The notes: a model not told the origin generated them from the sequence alone. DNA of 64,000 nucleotides from Nonomuraea coxensis DSM 45129 (GCF_019397265.1 NZ_CP068985.1:1488001-1552000), one strand, 5' to 3'; positions 9,016 to 18,647 are shown, counted from the first letter of the stretch. Numbers and translations are program-made.

Positions 9016-11013
9016 TTGGACCTCGGTAAGCACTCCCAACTGTCCAACCACGCCTGGGCTGTCGCCGACCTGCTGCGCGGTGACTATCGCAGGCATGACT
9101 ACGGCAAGGTGATCCTGCCGTTCACCGTGCTGCGCCGCCTAGAGTGTGTCCTGGAATCCACCCGTGACGCCGTCGCCGACGCCGCCGACAAGGGCGAGGA
9201 GCGGGAGTTCTTCCTGCGCAGGGCGGCCGGGCACAACTTCTACAACACCAGCCGCTACACGCTCAAGAAGATCGCGGGCGACCCGAAGCACGCCGCCTCG
9301 CTGATGAACCAGTACGTTGCGGCCTTCTCCGACAACGCCCGCGAAGTGCTGGAGAAGTACGACTTCGCCCAGCAGATCAAGAAGCTGGACGAGGCCGACC
9401 TGCTCTACCAGGTCATCGGCAAGTTCGCCGACCTCGACCTAGACCCGCAGGTGGTCCCCAACCAGGCGATGGGCTACATCTTCGAGGACCTGATCCGGCG
9501 CTTCGCCGAGGCCTCGAACGAGACCGCGGGTGAGCACTTCACCCCGCGTGAGGTCATCGAGCTGATGGTCAACCTGCTCATCGCACCCGACGCCGACCTG
9601 CTGCGCGACAGCGGTGTCGTACGCACCGTGCTCGACCCCGCGTGCGGCACCGGCGGCATGCTCAGCGCCGCCGAGGAGCACATCAAGACGTTCAACCCCG
9701 GCGCGACCGTCAAGGCGTTCGGCCAGGAGCTCAACCCCGAGTCGTGGGCGATCTGCCGCTCCGACCTCATGATCAAGGGCCAGGACCCGGACCACATCGC
9801 CTTCGGCAACTCCTTCACCGATGACGGCCACCTGCGGGAGCGGTTCGACTACCTGCTGGCCAACCCGCCGTTCGGCGTCGAATGGAAGAAGATCAAGACC
9901 CAGATCGAGGACGAGGCGGCGCGCGAACCGGAAGGCAAGTTCCAGGCCGGTCTGCCCCGGATCAACGACGGCTCGCTGCTCTTCCTCCAGCACATGATCT
10001 CCAAGATGAAGACGCCCGCGCTGGGCGGCAGCCGCATCGCGATTGTCTTCAACGGCTCCCCGCTGTTCACCGGTGCTGCCGGTTCGGGCGAGTCGAACAT
10101 CCGCCGCTGGATCCTGGAGAACGACTGGCTGGAGGCGATCGTCGCCCTGCCCGACCAGCTCTTCTACAACACCGGGATCTCCACCTACTTCTGGATCCTC
10201 AGCAACCGCAAGTCCCCCGATCACCAGGGCAAGGTCATCTTGCTGGACGCGCGGGAGTACTGGCAGAAGATGCGCAAGTCCCTCGGCGACAAGCGCAAGG
10301 CCATCGGCGCAGACCAGATCAGAGAGATCACCAGGCTGTACGGCGAAGCCTTCACCGTGGCCGACGACCCTGAGCACCCGCTGCACGGCAAGGTCAAGAT
10401 CTTCCGCAATGAGAATTTCGGGTACCGTCGTATCACTGTGGAGCGCCCGCTCAAGCTCCGTTTCGAGCTCACCGAAGAGACTCTCGGCAAGGTCCGGACC
10501 TCCCTGACGGTCCACAATCCGATCGCTGCCGGCAGCGACATCGGTGTGAGCGACCAGCTTGAGGCGATCCGCCCGCTGATCGGCTCCACGTGGTGGACGA
10601 AGGCCGAGGCATTCTCGGCTCTGCACGCGGCGGTGGCTGCCGTCGGAAGTCCGTGGCCGTCGAAGGCACCTTTCCTCAAGTCGCTCCGCGACGCCATCGG
10701 CGTTAAGGACCCGAAGGGTGAGGTGCAGTACAAGAAGAAGGGCGACCCAAACCCGGAACCCGACCCGGACCTGCGCGACTTCGAGAATGTCCCGCTGGAC
10801 GAGGCCATCGAGGATTATCTGAAGCGCGAAGTCCTCCCACACGTGCCCGACGCTTGGATCGACCATGAGAAGACGAAAATCGGCTACGAAATTCCGTTCA
10901 CTCGGCACTTCTACGTCTACACGCCGCCCCGTCCGCTGGCCGAAATCGACGCCGAACTCAAGTCCCTTGAGGCCGAGATCCAGATCCTACTCGGCGAGGT
11001 GACTGAAGGATGA
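9016..11013 (+). CDS. hsdM: Type I restriction-modification system, methylase subunit
   Basis: This 665-residue subunit methylates adenine in the recognition site and is needed for both methylation and restriction complexes. The TTG start follows an AGAAGGA site. The N-terminal helical domain (LSNHAWAVADLLRGDYRRHDYGKVILPFTVLRR) is typical of HsdM. The SAM motif LDPACGTGGM begins near residue 206 and the catalytic NPPF at Asn283. A long C-terminal part (DYLKREVLPHVPDAW, IGYEIPFTRHFYVY) is usual for the large HsdM class. The stop overlaps the hsdS start in ATGA form, so translation is coupled. Confidence 0.96.
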   Translation: MDLGKHSQLSNHAWAVADLLRGDYRRHDYGKVILPFTVLRRLECVLESTRDAVADAADKGEEREFFLRRAAGHNFYNTSRYTLKKIAGDPKHAASLMNQYVAAFSDNAREVLEKYDFAQQIKKLDEADLLYQVIGKFADLDLDPQVVPNQAMGYIFEDLIRRFAEASNETAGEHFTPREVIELMVNLLIAPDADLLRDSGVVRTVLDPACGTGGMLSAAEEHIKTFNPGATVKAFGQELNPESWAICRSDLMIKGQDPDHIAFGNSFTDDGHLRERFDYLLANPPFGVEWKKIKTQIEDEAAREPEGKFQAGLPRINDGSLLFLQHMISKMKTPALGGSRIAIVFNGSPLFTGAAGSGESNIRRWILENDWLEAIVALPDQLFYNTGISTYFWILSNRKSPDHQGKVILLDAREYWQKMRKSLGDKRKAIGADQIREITRLYGEAFTVADDPEHPLHGKVKIFRNENFGYRRITVERPLKLRFELTEETLGKVRTSLTVHNPIAAGSDIGVSDQLEAIRPLIGSTWWTKAEAFSALHAAVAAVGSPWPSKAPFLKSLRDAIGVKDPKGEVQYKKKGDPNPEPDPDLRDFENVPLDEAIEDYLKREVLPHVPDAWIDHEKTKIGYEIPFTRHFYVYTPPRPLAEIDAELKSLEAEIQILLGEVTEG

Positions 11014-12242
11014 CTTATCGCATCAAGGACGTAGCTCTCGTCAACCAGAACACCTTGGCCGAGAGCACAGATCCAGAATTCCGATTTCGTTACATTGACA
11101 TCGGTTCGGTGAACAGTATTGGCAATATAGACATTCCCGACGAGGATTTGACGTTCGCGGCCGCCCCCTCACGGGCAAGGCGCTTGGCTCCGCCTGGCGC
11201 TGTAATCGTATCCACCGTGCGAACATATCTCCGGGCAATTGCATCTGTTCCAGAAACGAGCGATCCACTGGTATTCTCTACCGGATTCACTGTTCTGGAG
11301 GCCAAGGAATGCATCGATTCGCGCTTCCTTTCTTACTACTGCCACTCTCAGCGATTTATCGATGATATTGTTGCACGGTCAGTCGGAGTCAGTTATCCAG
11401 CCATAAATCCCAGCGAGATTTCTGCGCTACCTATCTCGCTACCGAGAATGGATGAGCAGCGGCGAATCGCAGACTTCCTCGACGCCGAGACCGCCCGCAT
11501 CGACCGCTTGAGCACCCTCCAAGCCGAGGCGATAAAGAGACTCGGTGAGCGGGACACCGCACTCAGAGATGCCCTGGTCGATGCTCTCTTTGAGGATGTA
11601 GGCGAGATACCGCTGCGACGGCTAAGCACTTTTATCGAGCAGGGTACAAGCCCTCAATGCGAAGCTGCACCCTGCGAGCCAGGTGAGTGGGGCATCCTCA
11701 AGCTTAGTGCTGTGAAGAGGGGAGCTTTTGATCCACTCGAGAATAAGCGACTCCCTGACGACGTCGAACCCGCAAGAGTAAATGAGGTCCGACCCGGAGA
11801 CTTCCTTGTCACCAGGGCGAACACCCCGAATCTCGTGGGAGACGTAGCGGTAGTGAACGGAGTATGCGAAAAGCTACTCCTCCCCGATCTTATTTACCGC
11901 GTCGGGCTAACTGAAGGCGTTATCCCAGAGTTCGTGGCACAAGTAGCGATGAGCAGTCGAGTGCGGGCCTTCATACAGGCCGTTGCCCGCGGCTCTTCAC
12001 AGTCGATGGTCAAACTTCGCGGGGAAGACATTAGGGCCTGGCCAATTCCTGCTGCAGCAATCACTCAGCAGGAGGCCCTGGTTGTGCGTGTTAGAGAAGG
12101 TACATCTGCAACTGCTTTGCTGCGCACAACCATGAAACGTCAGCTGACACTGCTTGCCGAGCGACGGCAGGCACTGATCACGGCAGCGGTGACCGGGCAG
12201 TTCGATGTGTCGTCGGCGAGTGGACGTGGAGTGGAGGAGTGA
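11010..12242 (+). CDS. hsdS: Type I restriction-modification system, specificity subunit
   Basis: This 410-residue subunit sets the DNA target of the HsdM/HsdR complex. Two target-recognition domains are separated and followed by conserved helical spacers: MDEQRRIADFLDAETARIDRLS after the first and a matching helix ending RRQALITAAVTGQFDV after the second. It overlaps hsdM by ATGA and hsdR by TGATG. Its DNA is visibly poorer in G+C than both neighbours (runs such as attggcaatatagacattcc around 11120), especially in the recognition domains. This fits exchange of specificity domains between strains. Confidence 0.94.
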   Translation: MTYRIKDVALVNQNTLAESTDPEFRFRYIDIGSVNSIGNIDIPDEDLTFAAAPSRARRLAPPGAVIVSTVRTYLRAIASVPETSDPLVFSTGFTVLEAKECIDSRFLSYYCHSQRFIDDIVARSVGVSYPAINPSEISALPISLPRMDEQRRIADFLDAETARIDRLSTLQAEAIKRLGERDTALRDALVDALFEDVGEIPLRRLSTFIEQGTSPQCEAAPCEPGEWGILKLSAVKRGAFDPLENKRLPDDVEPARVNEVRPGDFLVTRANTPNLVGDVAVVNGVCEKLLLPDLIYRVGLTEGVIPEFVAQVAMSSRVRAFIQAVARGSSQSMVKLRGEDIRAWPIPAAAITQQEALVVRVREGTSATALLRTTMKRQLTLLAERRQALITAAVTGQFDVSSASGRGVEE

Positions 12243-15200
12243 TGGCTGCAAACCACAACGAGGAAGCCTTCCGGAGCGCGATCCTAGACGAAATGCAGCA
12301 GCGTGGCTGGGAGATGGGCCATCACTCGGACTATCGGCCTGAGCTTGGCCTGGTCACCGGCGAGCTGTTCACGTTCATCGGCGCGACCCAGATCGACGAG
12401 TGGAACCGGCTCATCACCCTCTACGGCAACGAACCCGATGCCGCCCAGCAGGGTTTCGCCAAACGGCTGAACCAGGAGATCGCCACCGAAGGCGTCCTCA
12501 ACGTGCTGCGAAACGGCGTGAAGGATCGCGGCGTTCGTATCAGGCTGGCCTACTTCAAGCCGAACCTGGTCGAATCCGACGACGTGCTGACCAACTACCG
12601 CGCCAACCGGCTCACAGTCATCCGAGAGATCGCCTACGCCACCAAAGCGGCGGACCAGGGCCACCGCCTGGACCTGGTGCTGTTCGTCAACGGCATCCCG
12701 GTCGCCACCGCCGAGCTGAAGAACCCACTCACCGGGCAGGGCGTGGAGCAGGCCAAGAAGCAGTACCGAGAAGACCGTGACCCGACCGAGCCGATCTTCG
12801 CCCAGAAGTCGGTGGCGAACTTCGCCGTCGACCCCGACCAGGTCTTCGTCGCCCCGAGACTGCGCGGCAAGAACACCCCGTTCCTTCCCTTCAACACGGG
12901 GTCGGATGGCCCGGGCGAATCCGGCGGCGCCGGAAATCCGACGCCGACCGTACCGGGAAAGTATCCGACCTCCTACCTGTGGGAGCAGGTGTGGGAGCGT
13001 GACAACTGGCTGGACCTGCTGGAGTGCTTCGTCCACCAGCCCAAGAACAAGAAGGGCAGCGGACGCTCGGCGATTTTCCCAAGGTTCCACCAGTGGGATG
13101 CCGTAAAGAAACTCACGGCGCATGCCGTACGGCATGGAGCCGGTCACAACTACCTGGTCATGCACTCAGCCGGCTCCGGCAAGTCGAACACGATCGCCTG
13201 GCTGGCGCACCGCTTGAGCGCGCTGCACACGGCGACCGATGCCCGCGAGCTCGATCCCGCAGCGGTGGCCAAAGGGCTCAAGCCCGGCGTTCCGGTCTTC
13301 GACAAGACGATCATCATCACCGACCGGCGCAACCTGGACGCTCAGCTCCGTGAAACGGTCGGCAGCTTCGAGCAGACCGCCGGGCTCGTCGTCAAGATCG
13401 ACGAGCGGCAGGGCGCGAAGTCAGCGCAGCTGGCGAAGGCGCTCTCCAAGGAGAGCGGGAAGATCATCACGGTGACGCTGGCCACCTTCCCGGTGCTGGT
13501 GGAGTACCTCAAGGACAACCCGACCGAGATCAAAGGCCGGACGTTCGCGATCGTCGTGGACGAGGCACACTCCTCCCAGTCCGGCGAGGCCGCCAAGGCG
13601 GTCCGCGCCGCGCTACGTGATCTCGGCCTGGACGCCGAGGACGAAGCCCAGGGCGCCACCAGTGTGGACGCCAAGCTGAAGCAGAGCGCCGCCGAGCGCG
13701 GCATGGCCTCCAACATCTCCTACTTCGCCTTCACGGCCACGCCGAAGGCCAAGACCCTGGAGTTGTTCGGCAAGCTGGCGAAGGTCGACGGCGAGGAGAA
13801 GTTCAAGCCGTTCCACACCTACGCGATGCGGCAGGCGATCGAAGAGGGCTTCATCCTCGATCCGCTTCGCGCCTACGTCACCTACGACACCTTCTGGAAG
13901 CTTGTCAGCAAGAACCCCGACGACCGGGAGGTGGACAAGTCGAAGGCCAGTCCACAGCTGGCCCGGTACGCCCTCACCCATGATGCGACCGTCGCGCAGC
14001 AGGCGGTCGTCATCGTCGAGCACTTCCTGGCCCACACCCGAGGCAGGATGGGCGGACGGGCCAAGGCGATGGTCGTCGCCCCATACCGGGTCAGCGCGTT
14101 GCAGATGTCACGTGCCATCAAGGAGGAGCTGGAGATCCGCGGCAGCGACATCGGAGTGCTGGTCGCCTTCTCCGGCAGCCTCGACCACGACGGCGACAAG
14201 GACATCACCGAGGTCAAGGAGAACGGCGGCATCGGCGAGGACGCCCTGCCCAAGGCGTTCGCCTACACCCGCGCCGACGACAAGGTCGTGAAGGCCGGCG
14301 GCAGGGGCCGCGCCGAGTATCGGATCCTGGTCGTGGCCGACAAGTATCAGACCGGCTTCGACGAGCCGCTGCTGACCACGATGTACGTCAACAAGAAGCT
14401 GGCGGGCATCGCCGCCGTGCAGACCCTGTCGCGGCTGAACCGGACCGCTGAGCGCAAGTCACAGGCGGACCTGGCCGTCATCGACTTCGTCAACGACGCC
14501 GAGCAGATCAGGGACTCTTTCCGCCCTTACTTCGAGGAGGCGGAGACGCTCCCCTCGGACCCGAACCTGCTGTACACGGCGTTGAGCAAGGTCATGGGTC
14601 ACCAGGTGCTCTACAAGCAGGAGATGCTCGCCTTCGCCGCAGCGCTCTTCGCGGCCGATGAGGCCAGGGTCTCTCGCGAGAAGCTGCACGCTGAGCTCTA
14701 CCGGCTGCTCGCGCCCGCTGTCAGCCGGTTCAAGGACCTGCTGGACAGTGAGGACGAGGACGACCAGGAGAAGGCCGAGAACTTCCGGTCCGACCTGGAC
14801 GCCTATGTCAGCAAGTACGGATTCCTCTCTCAGGTCATCCCCTACCAGGACGAGGACCTGGAGCTGCTCTACGTTTACGGCCGCTACCTGCTGGCCCGGC
14901 TCCCCCACGGAGCCAGGGGTGACGTGGACCTGGGCGAGATCGACCTCACGCATGTCAAGACCGAGAAGACCGGCGAGCACGACCTCGGCCTCACCCCGGA
15001 AGGCGCTTCCGTTCTCAAGGGCTTCGGCGACGGTTCCGGCCGGTCCAAAGAGGAGGAGAAGTCGCTGCTGTCGGAGCTGATCGAGAAGTTCAACGAGAAG
15101 TTCGGCACCAGCTTCACCGAACGAGACATGATCGTCCCGTTCAACGAGGCCGTCGCCGACCACGAGGTACGGCAGGCCGCCGTCGCCAATGTGGACCCGG

Positions 15201-15388
15201 ACAACTTCGGGCACGTCTTCAACAAGGTCTTCGAGGAGAAGGTCGCCGACCACGTCGACAACCTGAAGACGCTCGGCGACAGGTTCTTCGACAAGGACCC
15301 CACGTTCAAGGTCGCGCTCACCAAGACCGCCCGCCGGGCGGCCTGGCGGCTCATCCGTGAGCAGGAGGGGCTCGACGACGTGGCGTGA
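12242..15388 (+). CDS. hsdR: Type I restriction-modification system, restriction/translocase subunit
   Basis: This 1048-residue motor and nuclease cuts unmodified DNA after translocation. The ATG at 12242 overlaps the hsdS stop as TGATG; a GTG three bases upstream is an alternative. The N-terminal nuclease domain contains LDLVLFVNGIPVATAELKNP, matching the D...E-x-K core. The helicase part shows Walker A HSAGSGKS near residue 308, the Walker B box VVDEAHSSQ, then YFAFTATP and a late QTGFDEP/QTLSRLNR block. Full length and intact motifs suggest a functional enzyme when paired with hsdM and hsdS. Confidence 0.96.
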   Translation: MAANHNEEAFRSAILDEMQQRGWEMGHHSDYRPELGLVTGELFTFIGATQIDEWNRLITLYGNEPDAAQQGFAKRLNQEIATEGVLNVLRNGVKDRGVRIRLAYFKPNLVESDDVLTNYRANRLTVIREIAYATKAADQGHRLDLVLFVNGIPVATAELKNPLTGQGVEQAKKQYREDRDPTEPIFAQKSVANFAVDPDQVFVAPRLRGKNTPFLPFNTGSDGPGESGGAGNPTPTVPGKYPTSYLWEQVWERDNWLDLLECFVHQPKNKKGSGRSAIFPRFHQWDAVKKLTAHAVRHGAGHNYLVMHSAGSGKSNTIAWLAHRLSALHTATDARELDPAAVAKGLKPGVPVFDKTIIITDRRNLDAQLRETVGSFEQTAGLVVKIDERQGAKSAQLAKALSKESGKIITVTLATFPVLVEYLKDNPTEIKGRTFAIVVDEAHSSQSGEAAKAVRAALRDLGLDAEDEAQGATSVDAKLKQSAAERGMASNISYFAFTATPKAKTLELFGKLAKVDGEEKFKPFHTYAMRQAIEEGFILDPLRAYVTYDTFWKLVSKNPDDREVDKSKASPQLARYALTHDATVAQQAVVIVEHFLAHTRGRMGGRAKAMVVAPYRVSALQMSRAIKEELEIRGSDIGVLVAFSGSLDHDGDKDITEVKENGGIGEDALPKAFAYTRADDKVVKAGGRGRAEYRILVVADKYQTGFDEPLLTTMYVNKKLAGIAAVQTLSRLNRTAERKSQADLAVIDFVNDAEQIRDSFRPYFEEAETLPSDPNLLYTALSKVMGHQVLYKQEMLAFAAALFAADEARVSREKLHAELYRLLAPAVSRFKDLLDSEDEDDQEKAENFRSDLDAYVSKYGFLSQVIPYQDEDLELLYVYGRYLLARLPHGARGDVDLGEIDLTHVKTEKTGEHDLGLTPEGASVLKGFGDGSGRSKEEEKSLLSELIEKFNEKFGTSFTERDMIVPFNEAVADHEVRQAAVANVDPDNFGHVFNKVFEEKVADHVDNLKTLGDRFFDKDPTFKVALTKTARRAAWRLIREQEGLDDVA

Positions 15389-15466
15389 CGGCTTCTGTTG
15401 GACAGTCGAGCTCTTCCATGGTCACACTGATCACCAAACGTGCTGAGGACGACTCGTGGAGACAAC

Positions 15467-17023
15467 GTGTCGATTGAACCCGTCGCCGGGCGATACGAGC
15501 TGACCGAGAAGATCAGTACCGGCGGCATGGGCACGGTCTGGCGCGGCTACGACGCCGTGCTCGACCGCGAGGTCGCGGTGAAGGTAATCCGGACAGACGT
15601 GGTCACGTCCATACGAGATGCCAAGGAGCTCGCCGACCGTTTCCGGCGTGAGGCCCGTATCACCGCGCGCATTCGTCACCATGGCGTGCCCCAGGTCTAC
15701 GACGCTGTTCTCGAAGAGCCCTATGAGCAGCTCTACCTGGTCATGGAGTACATCCACGGCACCAGCCTGCGCTCCTACGTCAGTCCGGGTGCTCTCCTGC
15801 CGATCCCCTGGGCGGCGGCGATGGCCGCACAGATCGCCACTGTCCTCTCCCACGCCCACGCCATTCCCGTCGTCCACCGTGACCTCAAGCCCGACAATGT
15901 GCTGGTCAGCGCGGACGGCACGGTCAAGGTGCTCGACTTCGGCATCGCCGCGATCCTCCGCCCTGATGTGCCGCAGCTGACCAGGCTCGGCATCCCGATG
16001 GGGACCTACCAGTACATGTCGCCCGAGCAGACCCGGGCCCGTCAGGTCACCCCACAGAGCGATCTCTACGCCCTTGGCTGTCTCCTCCACGAGCTGCTCA
16101 CCGGCCAGCCAGTCTTCGACGGCCCCACCGAGGACGACTTCGTTGAGCAGCATCGCCATTCCCGACCGACGCTGGTTCGCGTGCTACGCCCCGAAGTGCC
16201 CGAGGACCTGGAGAAGCTTGTCCTCGAACTGCTGGCCAAGAAGCCCGAGCAGCGCCCATCGGATGCGTACGCGGCCTACGTCAGCCTTCTGCCGTTCTTA
16301 CCTCCGCCGGGATCACCCGCGCCGCAGAGCGGCCCTCAGTTCGCCGGATGTCCGGATCCCACCCAGATGTATCGCCGCCCGAACGCCCCACGCCCGCCCG
16401 AGGCCGCCCCCAGCGTCCCCGAGCCAGCACCTGCTCCTTCTCCAGGTGGAGTGGTCGACACCAACTTCAAGGATGCCGTCGCCGCCGCCAACAGTAAGGT
16501 CACCGAGCTCCTTGACGACGAGCGCTACGTTCAGGCAGCAGACGCCCTCCAGGACGTGATCGACTCAGGTTCAGCCGCCCTTGGGGCCCGCCATCCACGA
16601 GTCCTCGCCCTGCGCAAGAAGAGGGCCGCGATTCTGTTCGTCGGCGGCGATTATCGCCGATCGCTACCGGAGTTCGACGACCTCAATCGGGCCTATGAGG
16701 CCACCGAAGGACCGACTGGCAACAACGTCATCGACTGCCGCCGCCACGCGGCAGACTGCCGCGCGGAACTCGGCCACGTCACTAGTGCGCTCCGGGAGTA
16801 CCACGAAGTTCTGAGTTTGGTCCGCGCGAAGGAGAGCGACATCTCCCAAACCGCCATCGAGGTCCGGCGCAGCATCGGGACGCTCCTCGCCAGCGAGGGC
16901 GATGTCACGGCGGCACACGAGATACTAACCCCGCTGTTCGACGACCTCCGCATCCTCTACGGACCAGACCACGAAGAGACACGAGAAGTAGCAGAGATGC
17001 TTGGATATCTTGCGGACGGGTAA
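15467..17023 (+). CDS. Soluble Ser/Thr protein kinase with C-terminal helical (TPR-like) repeats
   Basis: This 518-residue kinase starts at a GTG preceded by GGAGA, 78 bases after hsdR and in the same direction. The kinase domain (about residues 9-280) is complete: Gly-rich loop ISTGGMGTVW, Lys39 in VAVKVI, catalytic HRDLKPDN, DFG and the SPEQ activation-segment end. A Pro-rich linker follows, then about 190 residues of paired helices (YVQAADALQDVID, GDYRRSLPEFDDLNRAYEA, SALREYHEVLSLVRA) resembling tetratricopeptide repeats. No membrane segment is present, unlike the usual actinobacterial PknB type. The location suggests it is part of, or a regulator of, the defence block; this is inference. 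Confidence 0.88.
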   Translation: MSIEPVAGRYELTEKISTGGMGTVWRGYDAVLDREVAVKVIRTDVVTSIRDAKELADRFRREARITARIRHHGVPQVYDAVLEEPYEQLYLVMEYIHGTSLRSYVSPGALLPIPWAAAMAAQIATVLSHAHAIPVVHRDLKPDNVLVSADGTVKVLDFGIAAILRPDVPQLTRLGIPMGTYQYMSPEQTRARQVTPQSDLYALGCLLHELLTGQPVFDGPTEDDFVEQHRHSRPTLVRVLRPEVPEDLEKLVLELLAKKPEQRPSDAYAAYVSLLPFLPPPGSPAPQSGPQFAGCPDPTQMYRRPNAPRPPEAAPSVPEPAPAPSPGGVVDTNFKDAVAAANSKVTELLDDERYVQAADALQDVIDSGSAALGARHPRVLALRKKRAAILFVGGDYRRSLPEFDDLNRAYEATEGPTGNNVIDCRRHAADCRAELGHVTSALREYHEVLSLVRAKESDISQTAIEVRRSIGTLLASEGDVTAAHEILTPLFDDLRILYGPDHEETREVAEMLGYLADG

Positions 17024-17146
17024 CAACACGAACCTGCCTATGTATGATCTTCCGGGCCTGGCCAGCGGAGTCCACCAAGGGACATCAGCTGACATCGACG
17101 CCAGCCGATGCAGTACAGAACCTTCCGACTTCTCAGTGAGTCGTTC

Positions 17147-17437
17147 TCAGTAACCGAAGATCGCGTTGTGTGATGCCGAGATGGTCCAATCGTGCTCGTG
17201 GTGCAGTAGCACGAGTGCGGCTCGGACGATCTGCCCGATGCGCCAGGGGTCTCGGCCCATCGTGTCGATGGCATGCTTCTGAACTGCAGCTTTGCTGTCT
17301 TGCGCCACTGCTTCCATAGCTTTGAAGTTCGCTGCCCTGGCTGGGGCCGCCCAGTCTGTTTGGTGGGTGTAGAGGATGACGTGCTTGGGATCGCTCTTGG
17401 GGCCCATGATGCCGGTGATCTCGCACGTGATCCCCAT
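17147..17437 (-). CDS. Hypothetical protein, 96 aa
   Basis: I do not recognise a family. The 96-residue product begins MGITCEITGIMGPKSDP and has a His-rich helix near the end (LLHHEHDWTISASHN). Codon use is G/C-rich at third positions, supporting coding. The AGAGGAG upstream is very close to the ATG, so the start is uncertain. It faces the kinase gene and lies between the defence block and the GntR module. Confidence 0.45.
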   Translation of the reverse strand: MGITCEITGIMGPKSDPKHVILYTHQTDWAAPARAANFKAMEAVAQDSKAAVQKHAIDTMGRDPWRIGQIVRAALVLLHHEHDWTISASHNAIFGY

Positions 17438-17675
17438 CTCCTCTCTAGCCTTCCCGGATAGCGGCTGCTGGGATGGCTCGCCCAGCGCGTTGTCCCGTCC
17501 CGCTGGGGAGGACTTAGTTGCCGCTGCCGGTATGGCGGATCAGGAGGAGGGTCGCCGGCCTCATTGAGGGTCATGTTGTTGACAGAAGGCGCGAGGCTGT
17601 TCAGCTCGTGCGCGTCCGGGTCGTTGTTGGCGATCCGCCTGCTCACGTCATGCAGCCTGCTCGGGCTGGAGGTGT

Positions 17676-17927
17676 TCAGCTGTGTGCAGGTTCGGTGTCA
17701 GACGGTGGGCTGACGAAGCTGCCCATGTGCGGGATGGTGTAGAGGAGGCCCTCTTCGCGGAGGGCGCGTACCGCTTTGCGGGCAGTGTCGCGAGCGATGC
17801 CGAATTCCTGGACGAGTGAGAGCTCGGAGACCAGGTACTTGGGCGGATAGGTGCCGGACTGGATGCGCTGACGAATGATGTCTGCCACCTGCTGCCACTT
17901 CGGCCGGTCGGGCTCGAACTCGAACAT
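17676..17927 (-). CDS. Small GntR-type winged-helix regulator, 83 aa
   Basis: The product is little more than one GntR DNA-binding domain: KWQQVADIIRQRIQSGTYPP, then LSLVQEFGIARDTARKAVRALREEGLL and a wing strand ending GSFVSP. I placed the start at the ATG at 17927, giving the usual family beginning; the longer upstream frame reads into the intergenic operator. There is no effector-binding domain, as in the short regulators common in actinobacterial mobile elements. It is divergent from the two small genes at 18013 and 18228, with a 10-base tandem repeat in between that is its probable operator. Confidence 0.8.
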   Translation of the reverse strand: MFEFEPDRPKWQQVADIIRQRIQSGTYPPKYLVSELSLVQEFGIARDTARKAVRALREEGLLYTIPHMGSFVSPPSDTEPAHS

Positions 17928-17970
17928 GGGTCCACGGTAGAAAACCGGGGCTGTCGCCCCACGCTCGCCT

Positions 17971-17990
17971 ACGTGGGTAGACGTGGGTAG
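17971..17990. promoter_or_regulatory. Tandem 10-bp operator-like repeat between divergent genes
   Basis: The sequence acgtgggtag occurs twice without a gap, and acatag follows. It lies between the small GntR regulator and the divergent gene at 18013, about 22 bases before the latter's start. Position and repeat form suggest the binding site of the GntR protein, probably for autoregulation and control of the pair. Confidence 0.55.
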
Positions 17991-18012
17991 ACATAGCCTG
18001 TACGGTGACTGC

Positions 18013-18231
18013 ATGTCAGCACGCGGCTATGACCTCGACATACTTCGCGCGGCGTTCCCGGCCTGGTCGCTGTTCTGTAGCGACGCGGGCGTCTTCTACG
18101 CGACCCGGCGCGGTGTCCGTCTCCGGGATGCCGACATCGACAAGGGGCTGTGGCAAACCGTCAGTGCGGACGACGCGGAGGTCTTCGTGTCGCTGCTTCG
18201 GGATCAGACTCAGATGACGGTGAGGTCGTGA
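18013..18231 (+). CDS. Hypothetical protein of GntR-linked module, 72 aa
   Basis: The product starts MSARGYDLDILRAAFPAWSL, a pattern I associate with small actinobacterial proteins found next to short GntR regulators. No function is known to me. The ATG at 18013 is preferred over an earlier in-frame ATG because that one lies in the operator region. Its stop overlaps the start of the next gene (GTGA), so the two are probably translated together. Confidence 0.6.
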   Translation: MSARGYDLDILRAAFPAWSLFCSDAGVFYATRRGVRLRDADIDKGLWQTVSADDAEVFVSLLRDQTQMTVRS

Positions 18232-18524
18232 GTGTCGGTCCGCCCCCGTGCTTCAAGCATCACGGCCCCCATGTGTCGGCTGACCGAGTGGGGGCGGTAC
18301 GAGTGGAGTGGTCGCCGATCCTGCCTCGAGCCGACCGGCTGCGGATCCGCGACCATTCGTGCTCGTGTAGGTACCCGATGTTCGAGCTCTGCACGGCCGG
18401 GGGTCTGTGGTTCGTCCGGTGCCACCCGGCCGAGGACCCCGCGGGCATCCTGGAGAGCGCGTGGATGCCCGCTCGCGCCGCACAAAAGCTGTGGGAGCAG
18501 ATCCTCAGCGGCGAGGCGCAGTAA
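18228..18524 (+). CDS. Hypothetical protein with Cys pair, 98 aa
   Basis: The GTG start overlaps the previous stop by four bases. The product contains a CSCRYPMFELC stretch and a later GGLWFVRCHPA, which could hold a metal or a disulfide, but no family is recognised. It is the second gene of the GntR-linked module. Confidence 0.55.
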   Translation: MSVGPPPCFKHHGPHVSADRVGAVRVEWSPILPRADRLRIRDHSCSCRYPMFELCTAGGLWFVRCHPAEDPAGILESAWMPARAAQKLWEQILSGEAQ

Positions 18525-18647
18525 CTGTGGAGTGCTCGCGCGCTGGTTGAAGAAGGCGCCGGCAGTCTGCTGGGCGATCTCTTGCGGGGTGGCCAGATAG
18601 GTGTGGAAGCAGCGGTGGAACAGACCGCACGGGCGAGCATCACAGAG

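Noticed and set aside
12284..13165. Long frame antisense to hsdR
   Set aside because: No recognisable domain; the + strand has complete hsdR motifs.
15467..17023. PglW-type kinase of a Pgl/BREX system
   Set aside because: No PglX, PglY or PglZ genes are nearby and the tail differs; only a general link to defence remains.
17438..17675. A GTG-started frame at 17646 (MSRRIANNDPDAHELNS)
   Set aside because: The first 40 codons look plausible, but there is no ribosome-binding site and the frame then runs through the 96-aa gene as a shadow; nothing else is supported in this gap.
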